Of a stretch of DNA of 64,000 nucleotides, positions 31,797 to 40,596 are shown one piece after another. Source of the DNA: Rhodopseudomonas rhenobacensis (GTDB lineage: Bacteria > Pseudomonadota > Alphaproteobacteria > Rhizobiales > Xanthobacteraceae); the NCBI RefSeq assembly GCF_014203125.1, contig NZ_JACHIH010000006.1, forward strand, positions 62,001-126,000, written 5' to 3'. How positions within the stretch are numbered: the stretch's first letter is position 1; each line of letters begins with the position of its first letter. Position numbers and translations under genes: made by a program. Under the pieces are notes generated by a model. The model saw only the letters and a list, made by a program, of their open reading frames with translations, was not told the origin of the DNA and did not search any database.

Positions 31797-32372
31797 ATGT
31801 CGAAACGACCCTCCTCGATCGACCGGATGCCGCCGGAGGTGCGCGACTGGATCGGCCGGCTGCGCGATCAGGGTCGCACGCTCGACGAGATCATCGCCAA
31901 GCTGCGCGAGTTGGACATCGATGCCCTGCCTTCGCGCTCGGCGCTGCACCGTCATCTTCAGAAGGCGGAGGAAGTCGCCGAGCGGATCCGCAAGTCTCGC
32001 GCCGTTGCCGACGTCATCGTGCGTCGGCTCGGCGAATCCGACCCGGACAAAACCACACGGATGAATATCGAGCTGATGCACAACGTGCTGTTCGAGATCG
32101 CATCGCGCACCTCCGACGAAGATGGTGAGCCGGTCACGTTCGAGCCGATGGAGGCGATGCTGTTGGCGAAAGCGCTCGACCATCTCGGCAAAGCCGCGAA
32201 GGACGATGTTTCGCGCACGGTGGTGATCGAGAAGCGCGCCGCCGATCGGGCGCGGGCCGAAGCCGTCAAGGCGATCGATGCTGTCGGCGACGAAAAGGGT
32301 CTTTCCGCCGACACCATCGAACAGATCAAGGCGAAGATTTTGGGCGTGACGAAGCCGGAGCCAAAGCCGTGA
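31797..32372 (+). CDS. DUF3486 family, small-terminase-like (Mu gp27)
   Basis: A 191-residue protein of DUF3486. The N-terminus RPSSIDRMPPEVRDWIGRLR, then ARG-like DQGRTLDEIIAKLRELDIDA and LPSRSALHRHLQKAEEVAER, is the family hallmark and contains an HTH. It lies directly before the large terminase module, so it is probably the small terminase subunit that recognises phage ends. It overlaps the ASCH gene by four bases. Confidence 0.88.
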   Translation: MSKRPSSIDRMPPEVRDWIGRLRDQGRTLDEIIAKLRELDIDALPSRSALHRHLQKAEEVAERIRKSRAVADVIVRRLGESDPDKTTRMNIELMHNVLFEIASRTSDEDGEPVTFEPMEAMLLAKALDHLGKAAKDDVSRTVVIEKRAADRARAEAVKAIDAVGDEKGLSADTIEQIKAKILGVTKPEPKP

Positions 32373-32869
32373 TCGACACCTTTCCGCAGCTCGCTCTGTC
32401 GGTTCGCCAGCCGTGGGCGTGGGCGATCGCCGCCGGGTTCAAGCCGCTGGAAAATCGTTCGGCCGCGATGATCAAGCACCTTCACCCGCTGAAGGGGCGT
32501 CGCGCCATCCACGCCTCCAAGGGCATGACGCGCGACTACTACGAGCAAGCGCGAGCCTTTATGGCGTCGATTAGCATAGAGTGCCCGGCGCCGGCCGATC
32601 TGTTGCGCGGCGGCATTATCGGCAGCGTTGATGTCGTTGACGTCGTGTCGAAAAGCGGAAGCCCGTGGTTCTTCGGCCCCCGGGCGCTGGTGCTGCAGAA
32701 TGCGCAGCCGTGCGACTTCATCCCGTCTGTTGGCGCGCTCGGCTATTTCGAGTGGCGGCCGGCCGATCCGTCGATTGTCCCGCCGCCGGCGCGCTGGATG
32801 CTCGCGGGCCATCATTCGATTGGCGATGATGTCCCGGCACGGTCCGACCTGTTCGGTGACGCGCCATGA
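32369..32869 (+). CDS. ASCH-domain protein inserted between terminase subunits
   Basis: A 166-residue protein with an ASCH/PUA-like domain: PQLALSVRQPWAWAIAAGFK, PLENRS, then RRAIHASKGM and GGIIGSVDVVDVV. ASCH domains bind or process RNA or modified nucleosides. The gene is read from GTG and overlaps both neighbours by four bases, so it is fully integrated in the packaging operon although Mu has none here. It may be a moron that acts on RNA or modified bases; unproven. Confidence 0.82.
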   Translation: MIDTFPQLALSVRQPWAWAIAAGFKPLENRSAAMIKHLHPLKGRRAIHASKGMTRDYYEQARAFMASISIECPAPADLLRGGIIGSVDVVDVVSKSGSPWFFGPRALVLQNAQPCDFIPSVGALGYFEWRPADPSIVPPPARWMLAGHHSIGDDVPARSDLFGDAP

Positions 32870-34461
32870 GTGACCTCCTCATCACTGCCGAGGATTGGGC
32901 GCGGCATCGGCGCGAGCAGCTCTCGCAATTGCCGCCGCAATTGGCCAACACGTCGCTTCCCGAAGTGCTGTTGCCATATCAGCGAGAGTTGCTCGCCGCG
33001 ACCGCGGCCTACCAGCTTGTGGTCGTCGACAAGTCCCGCCGGATCGGCGCTACCTGGGGAATTGGCGCCGACGCCGTTCTCACCTCCGGCGCGCGCAAGA
33101 GCGAGGGCGGGATGGATACGCTTTATCTCGGCTACAATCTCGACATGGCTCGGGAGTTCATCGACACCTGCGCGAGGTGGGCGCGCGCGTTCTCGCAGGG
33201 CTGCAGCGAGGTACAGGAGTTTCTGTTTCGCGAGCAGGATGACAAGGGGGCGGATCGCTCGATCCAGGCATTCCGGATCAGCTTCGCGTCCGGCTTTGAG
33301 ATCGTTGCGCTGTCGTCGCGGCCCCGCTCGCTGCGCGGCCGGCAGGGCTATGTGATCCTCGACGAATTCGCGTTCCATGACGACGCTGACGAACTCTTGA
33401 AGGCCGCGATGGCGCTGCTGATCTGGGGCGGCAAGGTGCTGGTGATCTCGACCCATGACGGCGTCGACAATCCCTTCAACGTGTTGATCCAGGAAATCCG
33501 CGAAGGCCGGCGGCCTGGTCACGTCGTGCGCTGCAGCTTCGACGACGCGTTGCAGCAGGGTCTTTATCAGCGCATCTGCATGGTGAGGGGAAAGACCTGG
33601 TCACCCGAGGCCGAGGCGCAGTTCCGCTCCGAAATTCGCGGCTTCTACGGCTCGGCGGCGGCCGAGGAGTTGGACTGCGTCCCCTCGCAGGGCTCTGGCG
33701 TCTATCTCACCAGCGCGGTGATCGAGGCTTGCATGACCGCGGATGCACCGATCCTGCGCCTCAACTGCCCGCTCGGCTTCGAGTTGAGGTCGGACGCCGA
33801 GCGCGCGTCCTATGTGGACGACTGGCTCGAAGAACAGGTCGAGCCGGTGTTGAAGCAGCTCGATGGCCGGCTGCGCCACGTTTACGGCTACGACTTCGCG
33901 CGATCGGGCGACTTGTCGGTGATGCTGCCGCTGGCCGAAGGCCGTGACCTGGTGCGGCGGACGCCGTTCGCGATCGAGCTGCGCAATGTGCCGTTCCGCG
34001 AGCAAGAGCGGATCATGTTCTACGTCGCCGATCGGCTGCCGCGGTTCGGCGGCGCCAAGCACGACGCGCGCGGCAATGGTCAAGCTCTGGCAGAGTACGC
34101 CGTGCAGAAATACGGAGCGCTGGCGATTGAGGCGGTGATGCCTTCGCAGCCCTGGTACATCGCCAATGTGCCGCCGCTTAAACGCCGCTTTGAAGATCGC
34201 ACCATCGCCATTCCGCGCAACAATGACGTGAAGGACGATATGCGGCAGATCAAGATGGAGCGCGGCGTGCCGAAGGTGCCGGACGATGCGCACACCACCG
34301 GCGCCGATGGTGGTCAACGTCACGGCGACTTCGCCATTGCGCTCGTGCTCGCCAACGCGGCGATGGATGCCGGCGTGATCGAATACGCCTATCAGCCCGC
34401 GACGGCCGAGGCCGCCGGCGCCAATCTGTTCAAGACCCAAGGAGGGCGTGCGCTGTGGTGA
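32866..34461 (+). CDS. large terminase subunit (Mu gp28-like)
   Basis: A 531-residue packaging ATPase/nuclease. The ATPase has a Walker A-like VVDKSRRIGATWG at about 45-57 and Walker B GYVILDEFAFHDDAD at about 160-174. A nuclease-domain Asp is likely in YGYDFARSGDLSVM at about residue 345. The C-terminal region DGGQRHGDFAIALVLANAAM fits Mu gp28. It would cut and package phage DNA headfully from the end inwards. Confidence 0.93.
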   Translation: MSDLLITAEDWARHRREQLSQLPPQLANTSLPEVLLPYQRELLAATAAYQLVVVDKSRRIGATWGIGADAVLTSGARKSEGGMDTLYLGYNLDMAREFIDTCARWARAFSQGCSEVQEFLFREQDDKGADRSIQAFRISFASGFEIVALSSRPRSLRGRQGYVILDEFAFHDDADELLKAAMALLIWGGKVLVISTHDGVDNPFNVLIQEIREGRRPGHVVRCSFDDALQQGLYQRICMVRGKTWSPEAEAQFRSEIRGFYGSAAAEELDCVPSQGSGVYLTSAVIEACMTADAPILRLNCPLGFELRSDAERASYVDDWLEEQVEPVLKQLDGRLRHVYGYDFARSGDLSVMLPLAEGRDLVRRTPFAIELRNVPFREQERIMFYVADRLPRFGGAKHDARGNGQALAEYAVQKYGALAIEAVMPSQPWYIANVPPLKRRFEDRTIAIPRNNDVKDDMRQIKMERGVPKVPDDAHTTGADGGQRHGDFAIALVLANAAMDAGVIEYAYQPATAEAAGANLFKTQGGRALW

Positions 34462-36035
34462 GTCGAATTCTCGGTCCCGACGGCAATCCCGTCGACACCA
34501 CGCTCCTGTCCAGGGAAGTGGCGACGCCGACCGTGATCGGCGTGCGGGCAGTCCATCTGGAAGGCGTCGCATCCGGGCTGACGCCGGAACATTTGGCCTA
34601 TCTGCTGCGCCAAGCCGCGCAAGGCAACGCGCGCGACTACCTCACGCTGGCCGAGGAGATGGAGGAGCGATACCTGCACTATGCATCGCAGGTGCAGACC
34701 CGCCGCCTTGCGATAGAGGGCGTCAAGCCGTCCGTCGCGGTGCCGAAGGGCGTGCCGGCCAAGATCGTCGACTTCGTTCACGAACTGATCGACGATTCCG
34801 GCTTGCGCGACACGCTGGGCGAACTGACCGACGGCATCGCCAAGGGCTATGCGGTGTCCGAACCCGTTTGGGAATACGAGCGCCGCGCGCTGCGGCCGGT
34901 CGCCTACAAATGGCGCGATCAGCGGTTCTTTCAGTTCGACCGCCTGAAGCAAACCCAGCTTCGGCTCGCGGTCGACGGCAGTCTCGACGGCGAAGAGATC
35001 ACCAAGCCCACCTTCATCGTGCACAAGCCGCGATCCAAGGCCGGCATCCCCATCCGCCGCGGCTTCGCCCGTGCCGCGGCCTGGGCGTTCCTGCTGCAGT
35101 CGTTCGCATTGAAGGATTGGAGCGCGTTCGCCGAGGTGTTCGGCATTCCGCTGCGGCTCGGCAAATATCATCCGGGTGCCTCCGAGGCCGACAAGAAGGC
35201 GCTGCTGCAGGCGGTGCGCTCAATCGCCTCCGATGCGGCGGCGATCATCCCGCAAGGGATGGAGCTGGATTTTGTGGAGACCAAGGGCCAGCGCGGCGAA
35301 GCCGTGTTCGGTCAGTTGCTCGACTACCTCGACAAACAGGTGTCGAAGCTGGTGGTCGGCCAGACCATGACGTCCGACAACGGCGCGTCGATGGCGCAAG
35401 CCAAGGTGCACAACGAGGTCCGCCTCGACATCCAGCGCGCCGATGGCGTTCAACTCTCCAACACGCTCAACCGCGATCTGGTGCGATGGGCCGTGGCGCT
35501 CAATTTCGGGCCGCAGGATGATTACCCGCGCGTCGAACTCCCCGTCGCCGAGCCGGAAGACACCAAGGCGCTGGCGGACGGCGTCGCGAAGCTGGTGCCG
35601 CTCGGGTTCCGGGTGTCGCAGGCGGAGATGCGGAGCAAGTTCGGCCTCTCCGAGCCCGGCGAAAATGACGAGGTGCTCAGCGCACCAGCCGGCACAACCG
35701 CGGCCAACGACGATCCCAAGAAGGCGGCGCGGCTGTCGGCGGCCGACTGCCATTGCCCGGCCTGCGGCGGATCGCAACGCGCGTCGCTCGCCGCCACAGC
35801 GGTGGCCGAGCGCGATGATCTCGATGACCTGGTTGACGACGCGATGAACGGCTGGGAGGAACTGGTCGATCCGATGCTGAGGCCGCTGCGCGACGCGGTG
35901 GCGCGGGCCAACAGCTTCGCCGAACTGGAAGCGATGCTGCCGCAGCTCGCGGCGGAGATCGACGGCTCGAAGCTTGCCGAGGTGCTGGCGCGGCTCACCG
36001 CGAAGGCGCGCGGCCTTGGCGACGTGGCCGACTGA
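34455..36035 (+). CDS. portal protein (DUF935, Mu gp29-like)
   Basis: A 526-residue DUF935 portal. Visible segments are AAQGNARDYLTLAEEMEERY, LHYASQVQTRRLAI, WGFLLQ-like AAAWAFLLQSFALKDWSAFA and GQTMTSDNGASMAQAKVHNE. There is a C-terminal CHCPACGG zinc-like motif near residue 435. It forms the dodecameric channel at the capsid vertex. GTG start overlapping the terminase stop; a second GTG follows at once. Confidence 0.92.
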   Translation: MVSRILGPDGNPVDTTLLSREVATPTVIGVRAVHLEGVASGLTPEHLAYLLRQAAQGNARDYLTLAEEMEERYLHYASQVQTRRLAIEGVKPSVAVPKGVPAKIVDFVHELIDDSGLRDTLGELTDGIAKGYAVSEPVWEYERRALRPVAYKWRDQRFFQFDRLKQTQLRLAVDGSLDGEEITKPTFIVHKPRSKAGIPIRRGFARAAAWAFLLQSFALKDWSAFAEVFGIPLRLGKYHPGASEADKKALLQAVRSIASDAAAIIPQGMELDFVETKGQRGEAVFGQLLDYLDKQVSKLVVGQTMTSDNGASMAQAKVHNEVRLDIQRADGVQLSNTLNRDLVRWAVALNFGPQDDYPRVELPVAEPEDTKALADGVAKLVPLGFRVSQAEMRSKFGLSEPGENDEVLSAPAGTTAANDDPKKAARLSAADCHCPACGGSQRASLAATAVAERDDLDDLVDDAMNGWEELVDPMLRPLRDAVARANSFAELEAMLPQLAAEIDGSKLAEVLARLTAKARGLGDVAD

Positions 36036-37279
36036 TGCGTGTCACGCGCCGGCAGACCCTCACGCTGATTGCCCGCATGGCCGCGGTGAAACGCGGCATG
36101 CAGACGCCGCCGGAGATCCTCGACTACTTCCGGGCCAAGGATCTCGCGCCGCGGTTCTCCTGGCTCGACGTGTGGGGCGAGGAGCACGCCCACGCCTTCA
36201 CGGTGGCCGGCGTCACCGAGACCCGGGTGCTGTCGGATTTCCGCGCCGCGATCGATAAGGCGCTCGCCAACGGCACCGGCTTCGAGGCCTTTAAGTCGGA
36301 TATTCAAAGCCGCTTAAAGCCGCATGGATGGTGGGGGCCGCGCCAGGTCGCCGACCCCGAGGGCAAGTGGAAAACCAAAACCGTCGATTTCACCCGGCCG
36401 GGGCGCCTGGAAACCACGTTCTGGGCGAACGTGCGCAGCGCACGCGCCGCCGGCCAGTGGAATCGCATCCAGCGCACCAAGGCGTCGCGGCCCTATCTGC
36501 TCTACGTTCGATCGACCGCCGAGCGGAAGCGGCCGGAGCATCTCGCGGTGGCCGGCACCATCAAGCCGGCAGACGATTCTTGGTGGTCGTATTGGTTTCC
36601 CCCGAATGGTTGGGGCTGCAAATGCAGCGTGCAACAGCTCGATGGCGAGGATCGCGACCGCTACCTGGCGCAGGAAGGCTATTCGGAAGACGCGCCGGAC
36701 CTCGGCGCGAAAACCTACGTCAACCGTCGCACCGGCGAAGTGACGACGATTCCGCGCGGCATCGATCCCGGCTGGCAGACCAATCCGGGCCTCGCGCGCG
36801 CCCGCACGCTCGTGTCGCAGCTCACCGGCTCGCTCGCCGAGGCGGGGCCGGAGCGCGCCGCCGCCACCATCCGAAAGCTCTGGCGCGGCAACTGGCCGAA
36901 GGCGGTCGCGAAGATGGACGAGCGCGTGCATCTGCCGGTGGCCGCGTCGGCGCGCGTGGTCGACGAGCTAGACGCCAAGGTCGATATCGTCACTGTGATG
37001 AATGACGTCATGGTCAAGAAAGCTGGCAAACATGCGGCCGTCGATATCGAGAGCTTTGCGCTGGTCCAGCAGATCATCGACGCCGGCGAATGGACGGAGG
37101 ACCGCGAACCGGCGGTGCGCAATATTCTCGCGGTGATCGGCGGGGTGCATTGGGTGTTGGCGATCCGCCGCTCGAGCAACGGCTACATTCAGGTGCGGAC
37201 GCTGTTCAAGGTTGATGCCCGCCGCCACGGGGAAATCCGGCGGCGCGAGGCTCGGTACAAGGCTGAAGGGAGTGAGTAG
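36035..37279 (+). CDS. head morphogenesis protein (Mu gpF-like) with C-terminal nuclease-like domain
   Basis: A 414-residue protein. Residues about 20-230 are the Mu-F/SPP1 gp7 domain, with FWANVRSARAAGQWNRIQRT and the hallmark FPPNGWGCKCSVQQLD. The C-terminal about 110 residues (IDAGEWTEDREPAVRNILAV, HWVLAIRRSSNGYIQVRTLF, KVDARRHGEIRRREARY) look like the phage Barnase-EndoU-ColicinE5/D-RelE-like (PBECR) nuclease domains attached to such proteins. If so, a toxin-like RNase rides in the virion. That part is inferred from pattern only. Confidence 0.87.
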   Translation: MRVTRRQTLTLIARMAAVKRGMQTPPEILDYFRAKDLAPRFSWLDVWGEEHAHAFTVAGVTETRVLSDFRAAIDKALANGTGFEAFKSDIQSRLKPHGWWGPRQVADPEGKWKTKTVDFTRPGRLETTFWANVRSARAAGQWNRIQRTKASRPYLLYVRSTAERKRPEHLAVAGTIKPADDSWWSYWFPPNGWGCKCSVQQLDGEDRDRYLAQEGYSEDAPDLGAKTYVNRRTGEVTTIPRGIDPGWQTNPGLARARTLVSQLTGSLAEAGPERAAATIRKLWRGNWPKAVAKMDERVHLPVAASARVVDELDAKVDIVTVMNDVMVKKAGKHAAVDIESFALVQQIIDAGEWTEDREPAVRNILAVIGGVHWVLAIRRSSNGYIQVRTLFKVDARRHGEIRRREARYKAEGSE

Positions 37280-37606
37280 CAGCCGGGGGGCCGTGACATC
37301 CCCGCGTCCACCTGGGACGGTAACACGTGGCTCGGCTGCAATGAGAATATAGGGCGGCGGGGCCGCGATGGCAACTGAAACGCCAAACCGCCACACAGGG
37401 CCACAGGGGCGTTATTTCGGGCCGCCCCCTGCGATGGCACCAGCTGCGGGAAAAACGCACCAGAACGTTTAATAACCGCTTTAACTCGCGAGCTGCTTGG
37501 GGGAGAAAGGTCGCGGGCGGGATCAGAGGGCCAGTTTGGCCCAAAATGCCCCAGCTGACACCTGTCAGCGGTCCGACCCCGGGGGTGCACGGCTAGATGT
37601 GCACCC
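37280..37606. other. 327-bp non-coding gap between gpF and the protease gene
   Basis: No plausible gene on either strand. It contains a GC-rich hairpin (CAGGGGCG at 37404-37411 with CGCCCCCTG at 37423-37431, no T-run) and the late-promoter candidate at 37556-37598. The gap is the only large one in the head region, consistent with a promoter. Confidence 0.7.
37556..37598 (+). promoter_or_regulatory. candidate late promoter before the protease/scaffold gene (PI position)
   Basis: The dyad TGACA-CC-TGTCA (37556-37567), extended to GCTGACA/TGTCAGC, is followed 38 bases from its first base by the TA of CTAGAT (37593-37598). The predicted start, about 37605, is within two bases of the protease ATG at 37607, which has no Shine-Dalgarno. 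The message may therefore be leaderless, or the real start of the protein may lie further in. Confidence 0.65.
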
Positions 37607-38734
37607 ATGACACGCGCTTCCGCAAGTCCCCAGTTCGCCAGCCTCGACGCCGCGCCCGATGTCGCGTTGGGCGCGGTGACGATCGATGTCGCAGCGCTCG
37701 CCGCCGGCGCCGAGGACTGCGAGCGCTGGATCCGGGTCACGCCGCGCGGCGCGATCGACACCCGCGACGATCGGCATTTCAATTTCGAGCCCGAGCGGTT
37801 GGTCGCGCGCTTCGATGCCGACGGCATCGACGTCCCGATCGATTTTGACCATGCGATCCCGACCAAGGCCAAGCTCGGCGAGAAGGCCGACGCGGTCGGT
37901 TGGATCAAGCAGCTGCAGGCCCGTGCCGACGGCACCTATGCGCTGGTCGAGCTGCTCGCCGCCGGCGCCGCCGCGCTGAAGGCCCGCACCCACCGTTTCG
38001 TCTCGCCGACCTTCACCTACACGAAGGAAGGCCTGGCGCTGTGGCTGCATTCGGTCGCGCTGGTCGCCGCCCCGGCGCTCGCCATGCCGGCGATCGCCTC
38101 CGCCTCACTCACACCCACCAAGGAGCAACCCATGTTGAAGGCGATCGCGAAGGCGTTAGGCCTCGCGGAAACCGCCGACGAGGCCGCGTGCCTCGCGGCG
38201 ATCGGCAAGCTGTCCACCACGGATCCGTTGAAGCCGATCGCCAAGGCGCTCGGCCTGGCCGGCTCGGTCGACCAGGCGGCCTGCCTGTCGGCGATCGGCA
38301 CGCTGTCGACCGGCAAGGTCGATAAGCTGGTTCACGACCAGGCGCTTGCCAATCTCACCGCGGCGACCACTCAGGTGGCCTCGCTGCAGGCGCAGCTCGC
38401 CGAGCGCAGCACCTCTGATCACAAGGCCAAGGTGGAAGCGACCATCGAGGCCGCGCTCACCGCGAAGAAGATCGTCCCCGCGCAGCGTGAACATTACACG
38501 ACGCTGTGCGCCACGGCCGAAGGCTTGGCGCAGGTGACCGCGCTGCTCGGCAGCACGCCCGCAGGTCTGCAGTCCTCCGCGCTCGACACCCGCCCGACGC
38601 CGGAAGGCGGCGTCGCGGCGCCCGACACGCTGCTCGCCAAGGCCTATGCGCTGATCGAAACCGCGGCGAAGTCGGGCCGCACGCTGTCGCTCGCCGACGC
38701 CGTCGTGCAGGCCAACAAAGGAGAAGCCAAGTGA
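37607..38734 (+). CDS. capsid maturation protease/scaffold (Mu gpI-like)
   Basis: A 375-residue protein of the Mu I prohead-protease family. The N-terminal protease part (about 40-170) contains the conserved FNFEPERLVARFDADGIDVP, IDFDHA, GWIKQL and RFVSPTFTY. It is followed by a linker and an Ala-rich scaffold part. Residues about 179-235 hold a tandem repeat (IAKALGLAETADEAACLAAI and IAKALGLAGSVDQAACLSAI). The C-terminal scaffold can also be made from an internal start at 38132, as with Mu Z. Confidence 0.9.
   Translation: MTRASASPQFASLDAAPDVALGAVTIDVAALAAGAEDCERWIRVTPRGAIDTRDDRHFNFEPERLVARFDADGIDVPIDFDHAIPTKAKLGEKADAVGWIKQLQARADGTYALVELLAAGAAALKARTHRFVSPTFTYTKEGLALWLHSVALVAAPALAMPAIASASLTPTKEQPMLKAIAKALGLAETADEAACLAAIGKLSTTDPLKPIAKALGLAGSVDQAACLSAIGTLSTGKVDKLVHDQALANLTAATTQVASLQAQLAERSTSDHKAKVEATIEAALTAKKIVPAQREHYTTLCATAEGLAQVTALLGSTPAGLQSSALDTRPTPEGGVAAPDTLLAKAYALIETAAKSGRTLSLADAVVQANKGEAK
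38132..38734 (+). CDS. internal-start scaffold protein (Mu gpZ-like)
   Basis: An ATG in frame with the protease gene, preceded by AAGGAG six bases upstream, would give a 200-residue protein starting MLKAIAKALG. This is the C-terminal scaffold part alone and includes both copies of the about 31-residue tandem repeat. Mu makes its scaffold Z in just this way from within gene I. Seen directly: the ribosome-binding site and frame. Inferred: that it is used. Confidence 0.75.
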   Translation: MLKAIAKALGLAETADEAACLAAIGKLSTTDPLKPIAKALGLAGSVDQAACLSAIGTLSTGKVDKLVHDQALANLTAATTQVASLQAQLAERSTSDHKAKVEATIEAALTAKKIVPAQREHYTTLCATAEGLAQVTALLGSTPAGLQSSALDTRPTPEGGVAAPDTLLAKAYALIETAAKSGRTLSLADAVVQANKGEAK

Positions 38735-39120
38735 GCTGCGAGCTGATCAAGGGTTTCGTCGCCGACGCCGCGATCCGCGGCAATCGGATCGTCGCCTTCC
38801 ACGCGACCAAGCAGGCTGTGATCGAGGGCGCTTCCAACGTCGCCCCGCTGACCGGCGTTTCGACCTCGACCGGTGCGAAGGCTGGCGGCGTGGTCGACGC
38901 GGTGCAGCTCGGTCTGACCGAGGTGGTTGCCGGTGGCGTGCTCGCGCGCGGCGCCCAAGTCACTTCCGATGTCGAAGGCCGCGCCGTCGCTCTGCCGGCG
39001 CCGGCCGCCGCGGCCGTCACTGTGCGGACGATCGGTCAGGTCCAGGCGGCGGCCGTCGAAGGCGACATCGTTCCGATTGTCGTCTCGGCCGGCTCCGTCT
39101 TCATCCCAGCTTCCGCCTAA
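38731..39120 (+). CDS. capsid decoration protein-like (DUF2190 type)
   Basis: A 129-residue protein with repeated Ala/Gly/Val strands (FVADAAIRGNRIVAFHATKQ, GVVDAVQLGLTEVVAGGVLA, GDIVPIVVSAGSVF) typical of the small capsid cement proteins that follow the scaffold gene. GTG start overlapping the protease stop. A 98-bp gap with the inverted pair CGGTCACCG/CGGTGACG separates it from the capsid gene. Confidence 0.75.
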   Translation: MSCELIKGFVADAAIRGNRIVAFHATKQAVIEGASNVAPLTGVSTSTGAKAGGVVDAVQLGLTEVVAGGVLARGAQVTSDVEGRAVALPAPAAAAVTVRTIGQVQAAAVEGDIVPIVVSAGSVFIPASA

Positions 39121-39218
39121 TACCCCGAGCGCGGTCACCGACAGGCGCGGCAGAAAGACCCGGCTGCAGCGGTGACGCGGCCGGGCCGTCAAATCTCTCA
39201 ATCACAAGGTAGCAACCG

Positions 39219-40181
39219 ATGGCCGTCAATCGCCCGTTCCCCGTCAACCCCGTGCTGACCGCGGTCGCGATCGGCTACGCCAATCCGGCGATCACGCTGA
39301 TCGCCGACCAGGTGCTGCCCCGCACCCCGGTGGGCTCCGAGTCCTTCAAATGGCTGGAGTACCCGCTGGCGGAGGGCTTCAACGTGCCGGACACCAAGGT
39401 CGGCCGCAAGAGCCGCCCGAACCGCGTCGAGTTCACCGCGACCGAGCGGGACGGCTCGACCGACGATCACGGTCTCGACGGCGAGGTCCCGCTCTCCGAC
39501 ATCCGGGAAGCGGAACGGCAGCGCGCAGCCGGCTTGTCGAATTACGACCCGCGCGCGCGATTGACCGAGGGGCTCACCAACAACCTGCAGCTCGCCCGCG
39601 AAGTCCGGGTGGCTTCCATCGTGCATAACGCGGCCACCTATGCAGCCGGCCGCAAGATCTTGCTGTCCGGCTCCTCGCAGTTTTCCGATTACGTCAACTC
39701 CGATCCGATCGCGATCCTCACGGCGGCGATCGACGGCACGCTGGTGTTTCGCGCCAACGCGCTCGTGATGGGTCAGGCGGTGTGGGCAAAGCTGCGTAGT
39801 CACCCGGTGCTGGTGAACGCTCTGCGCGGCAATCTCACCAACAAGGGCATCATCACCCGCGAGGAGCTGGCCCAGCTCCTCGAGATCAAGAAGGTGCTGA
39901 TCGGCGAAAGCTTCGTCAACAGCGCGGCCAAGGGTCAGAGCGTGTCGCTGTCCCGCGTCTGGGGCAAGCACATCGCAGCGCTCTACCTCGATCAGGCGGC
40001 GACCACCAAGGCCGGTGTCACCTTCGGCTTCACCGCCGAGGTCGGCACTCGGATCGCCGGCTCGATCCCCGACCCGGACATTGGCCTGGAGGGCGGCGAG
40101 CGTGTCCGCGTCGGCGAGAAGGTCAAGGAACTCGTGGTCGCGCCGGACGCCGGTTACTTCATCGAGAACGCAGTCGCGTAA
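39219..40181 (+). CDS. major capsid protein
   Basis: A 320-residue protein that fits the major capsid proteins of Mu-like and related tailed phages: ADQVLPRTPVGSESFKWLEY, then NNLQLAREVRVASIVHNAAT, DGTLVFRANALVMGQAVWAK and EIKKVLIGESFVNSAAKGQS. It has no protease domain. It lies after scaffold and decorator genes, as expected. AAGGTAG precedes the ATG weakly. Confidence 0.85.
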   Translation: MAVNRPFPVNPVLTAVAIGYANPAITLIADQVLPRTPVGSESFKWLEYPLAEGFNVPDTKVGRKSRPNRVEFTATERDGSTDDHGLDGEVPLSDIREAERQRAAGLSNYDPRARLTEGLTNNLQLAREVRVASIVHNAATYAAGRKILLSGSSQFSDYVNSDPIAILTAAIDGTLVFRANALVMGQAVWAKLRSHPVLVNALRGNLTNKGIITREELAQLLEIKKVLIGESFVNSAAKGQSVSLSRVWGKHIAALYLDQAATTKAGVTFGFTAEVGTRIAGSIPDPDIGLEGGERVRVGEKVKELVVAPDAGYFIENAVA

Positions 40182-40191
40182 GGAGCAGCAG

Positions 40192-40488
40192 ATGGCCAGG
40201 GCTCCGACCAACACCAACACCAGCGGCACCGACGGCGCCCAGCGCGCCGGCGCCACCTCCAACGCCAGTACAGACCAGGGCGCGGGTACCGCCGCGACCA
40301 CGTCCACCGACGCCGCGACACCACCAAAAAAGCGGGCTGCGAAGGCGGAGACCCAAGAGCACGTCGTCACCCGCGAGGTGCTTCACGACGGCGATCTCTA
40401 TGTGGCGGGCGATGATATCTCGCTGACCCGCGATCAGCATGCCCAGATGCATGCAGTGGGCGCGGTCGAGGAAGTCTGGCGCGCCTGA
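40192..40488 (+). CDS. small head-region protein
   Basis: A 98-residue protein. The first about 50 residues are low complexity (Thr, Asn, Ser, Ala, ending PPKKRAAKAE) and the rest is a compact acidic domain (TREVLHDGDLYVAGDDISLT). It may be a capsid accessory or completion protein. AGGAG precedes the ATG. Confidence 0.6.
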   Translation: MARAPTNTNTSGTDGAQRAGATSNASTDQGAGTAATTSTDAATPPKKRAAKAETQEHVVTREVLHDGDLYVAGDDISLTRDQHAQMHAVGAVEEVWRA

Positions 40489-40596
40489 AGGTTCGTGCGC
40501 CCGCCGCCGGACGCACCACGCGAGCCATCCGGTTCGCCCCGCCGAGGACGGTCCGCCGCCCTCGGCGCCTTATCGAAAGCCCGCCGGAGAATTCCC

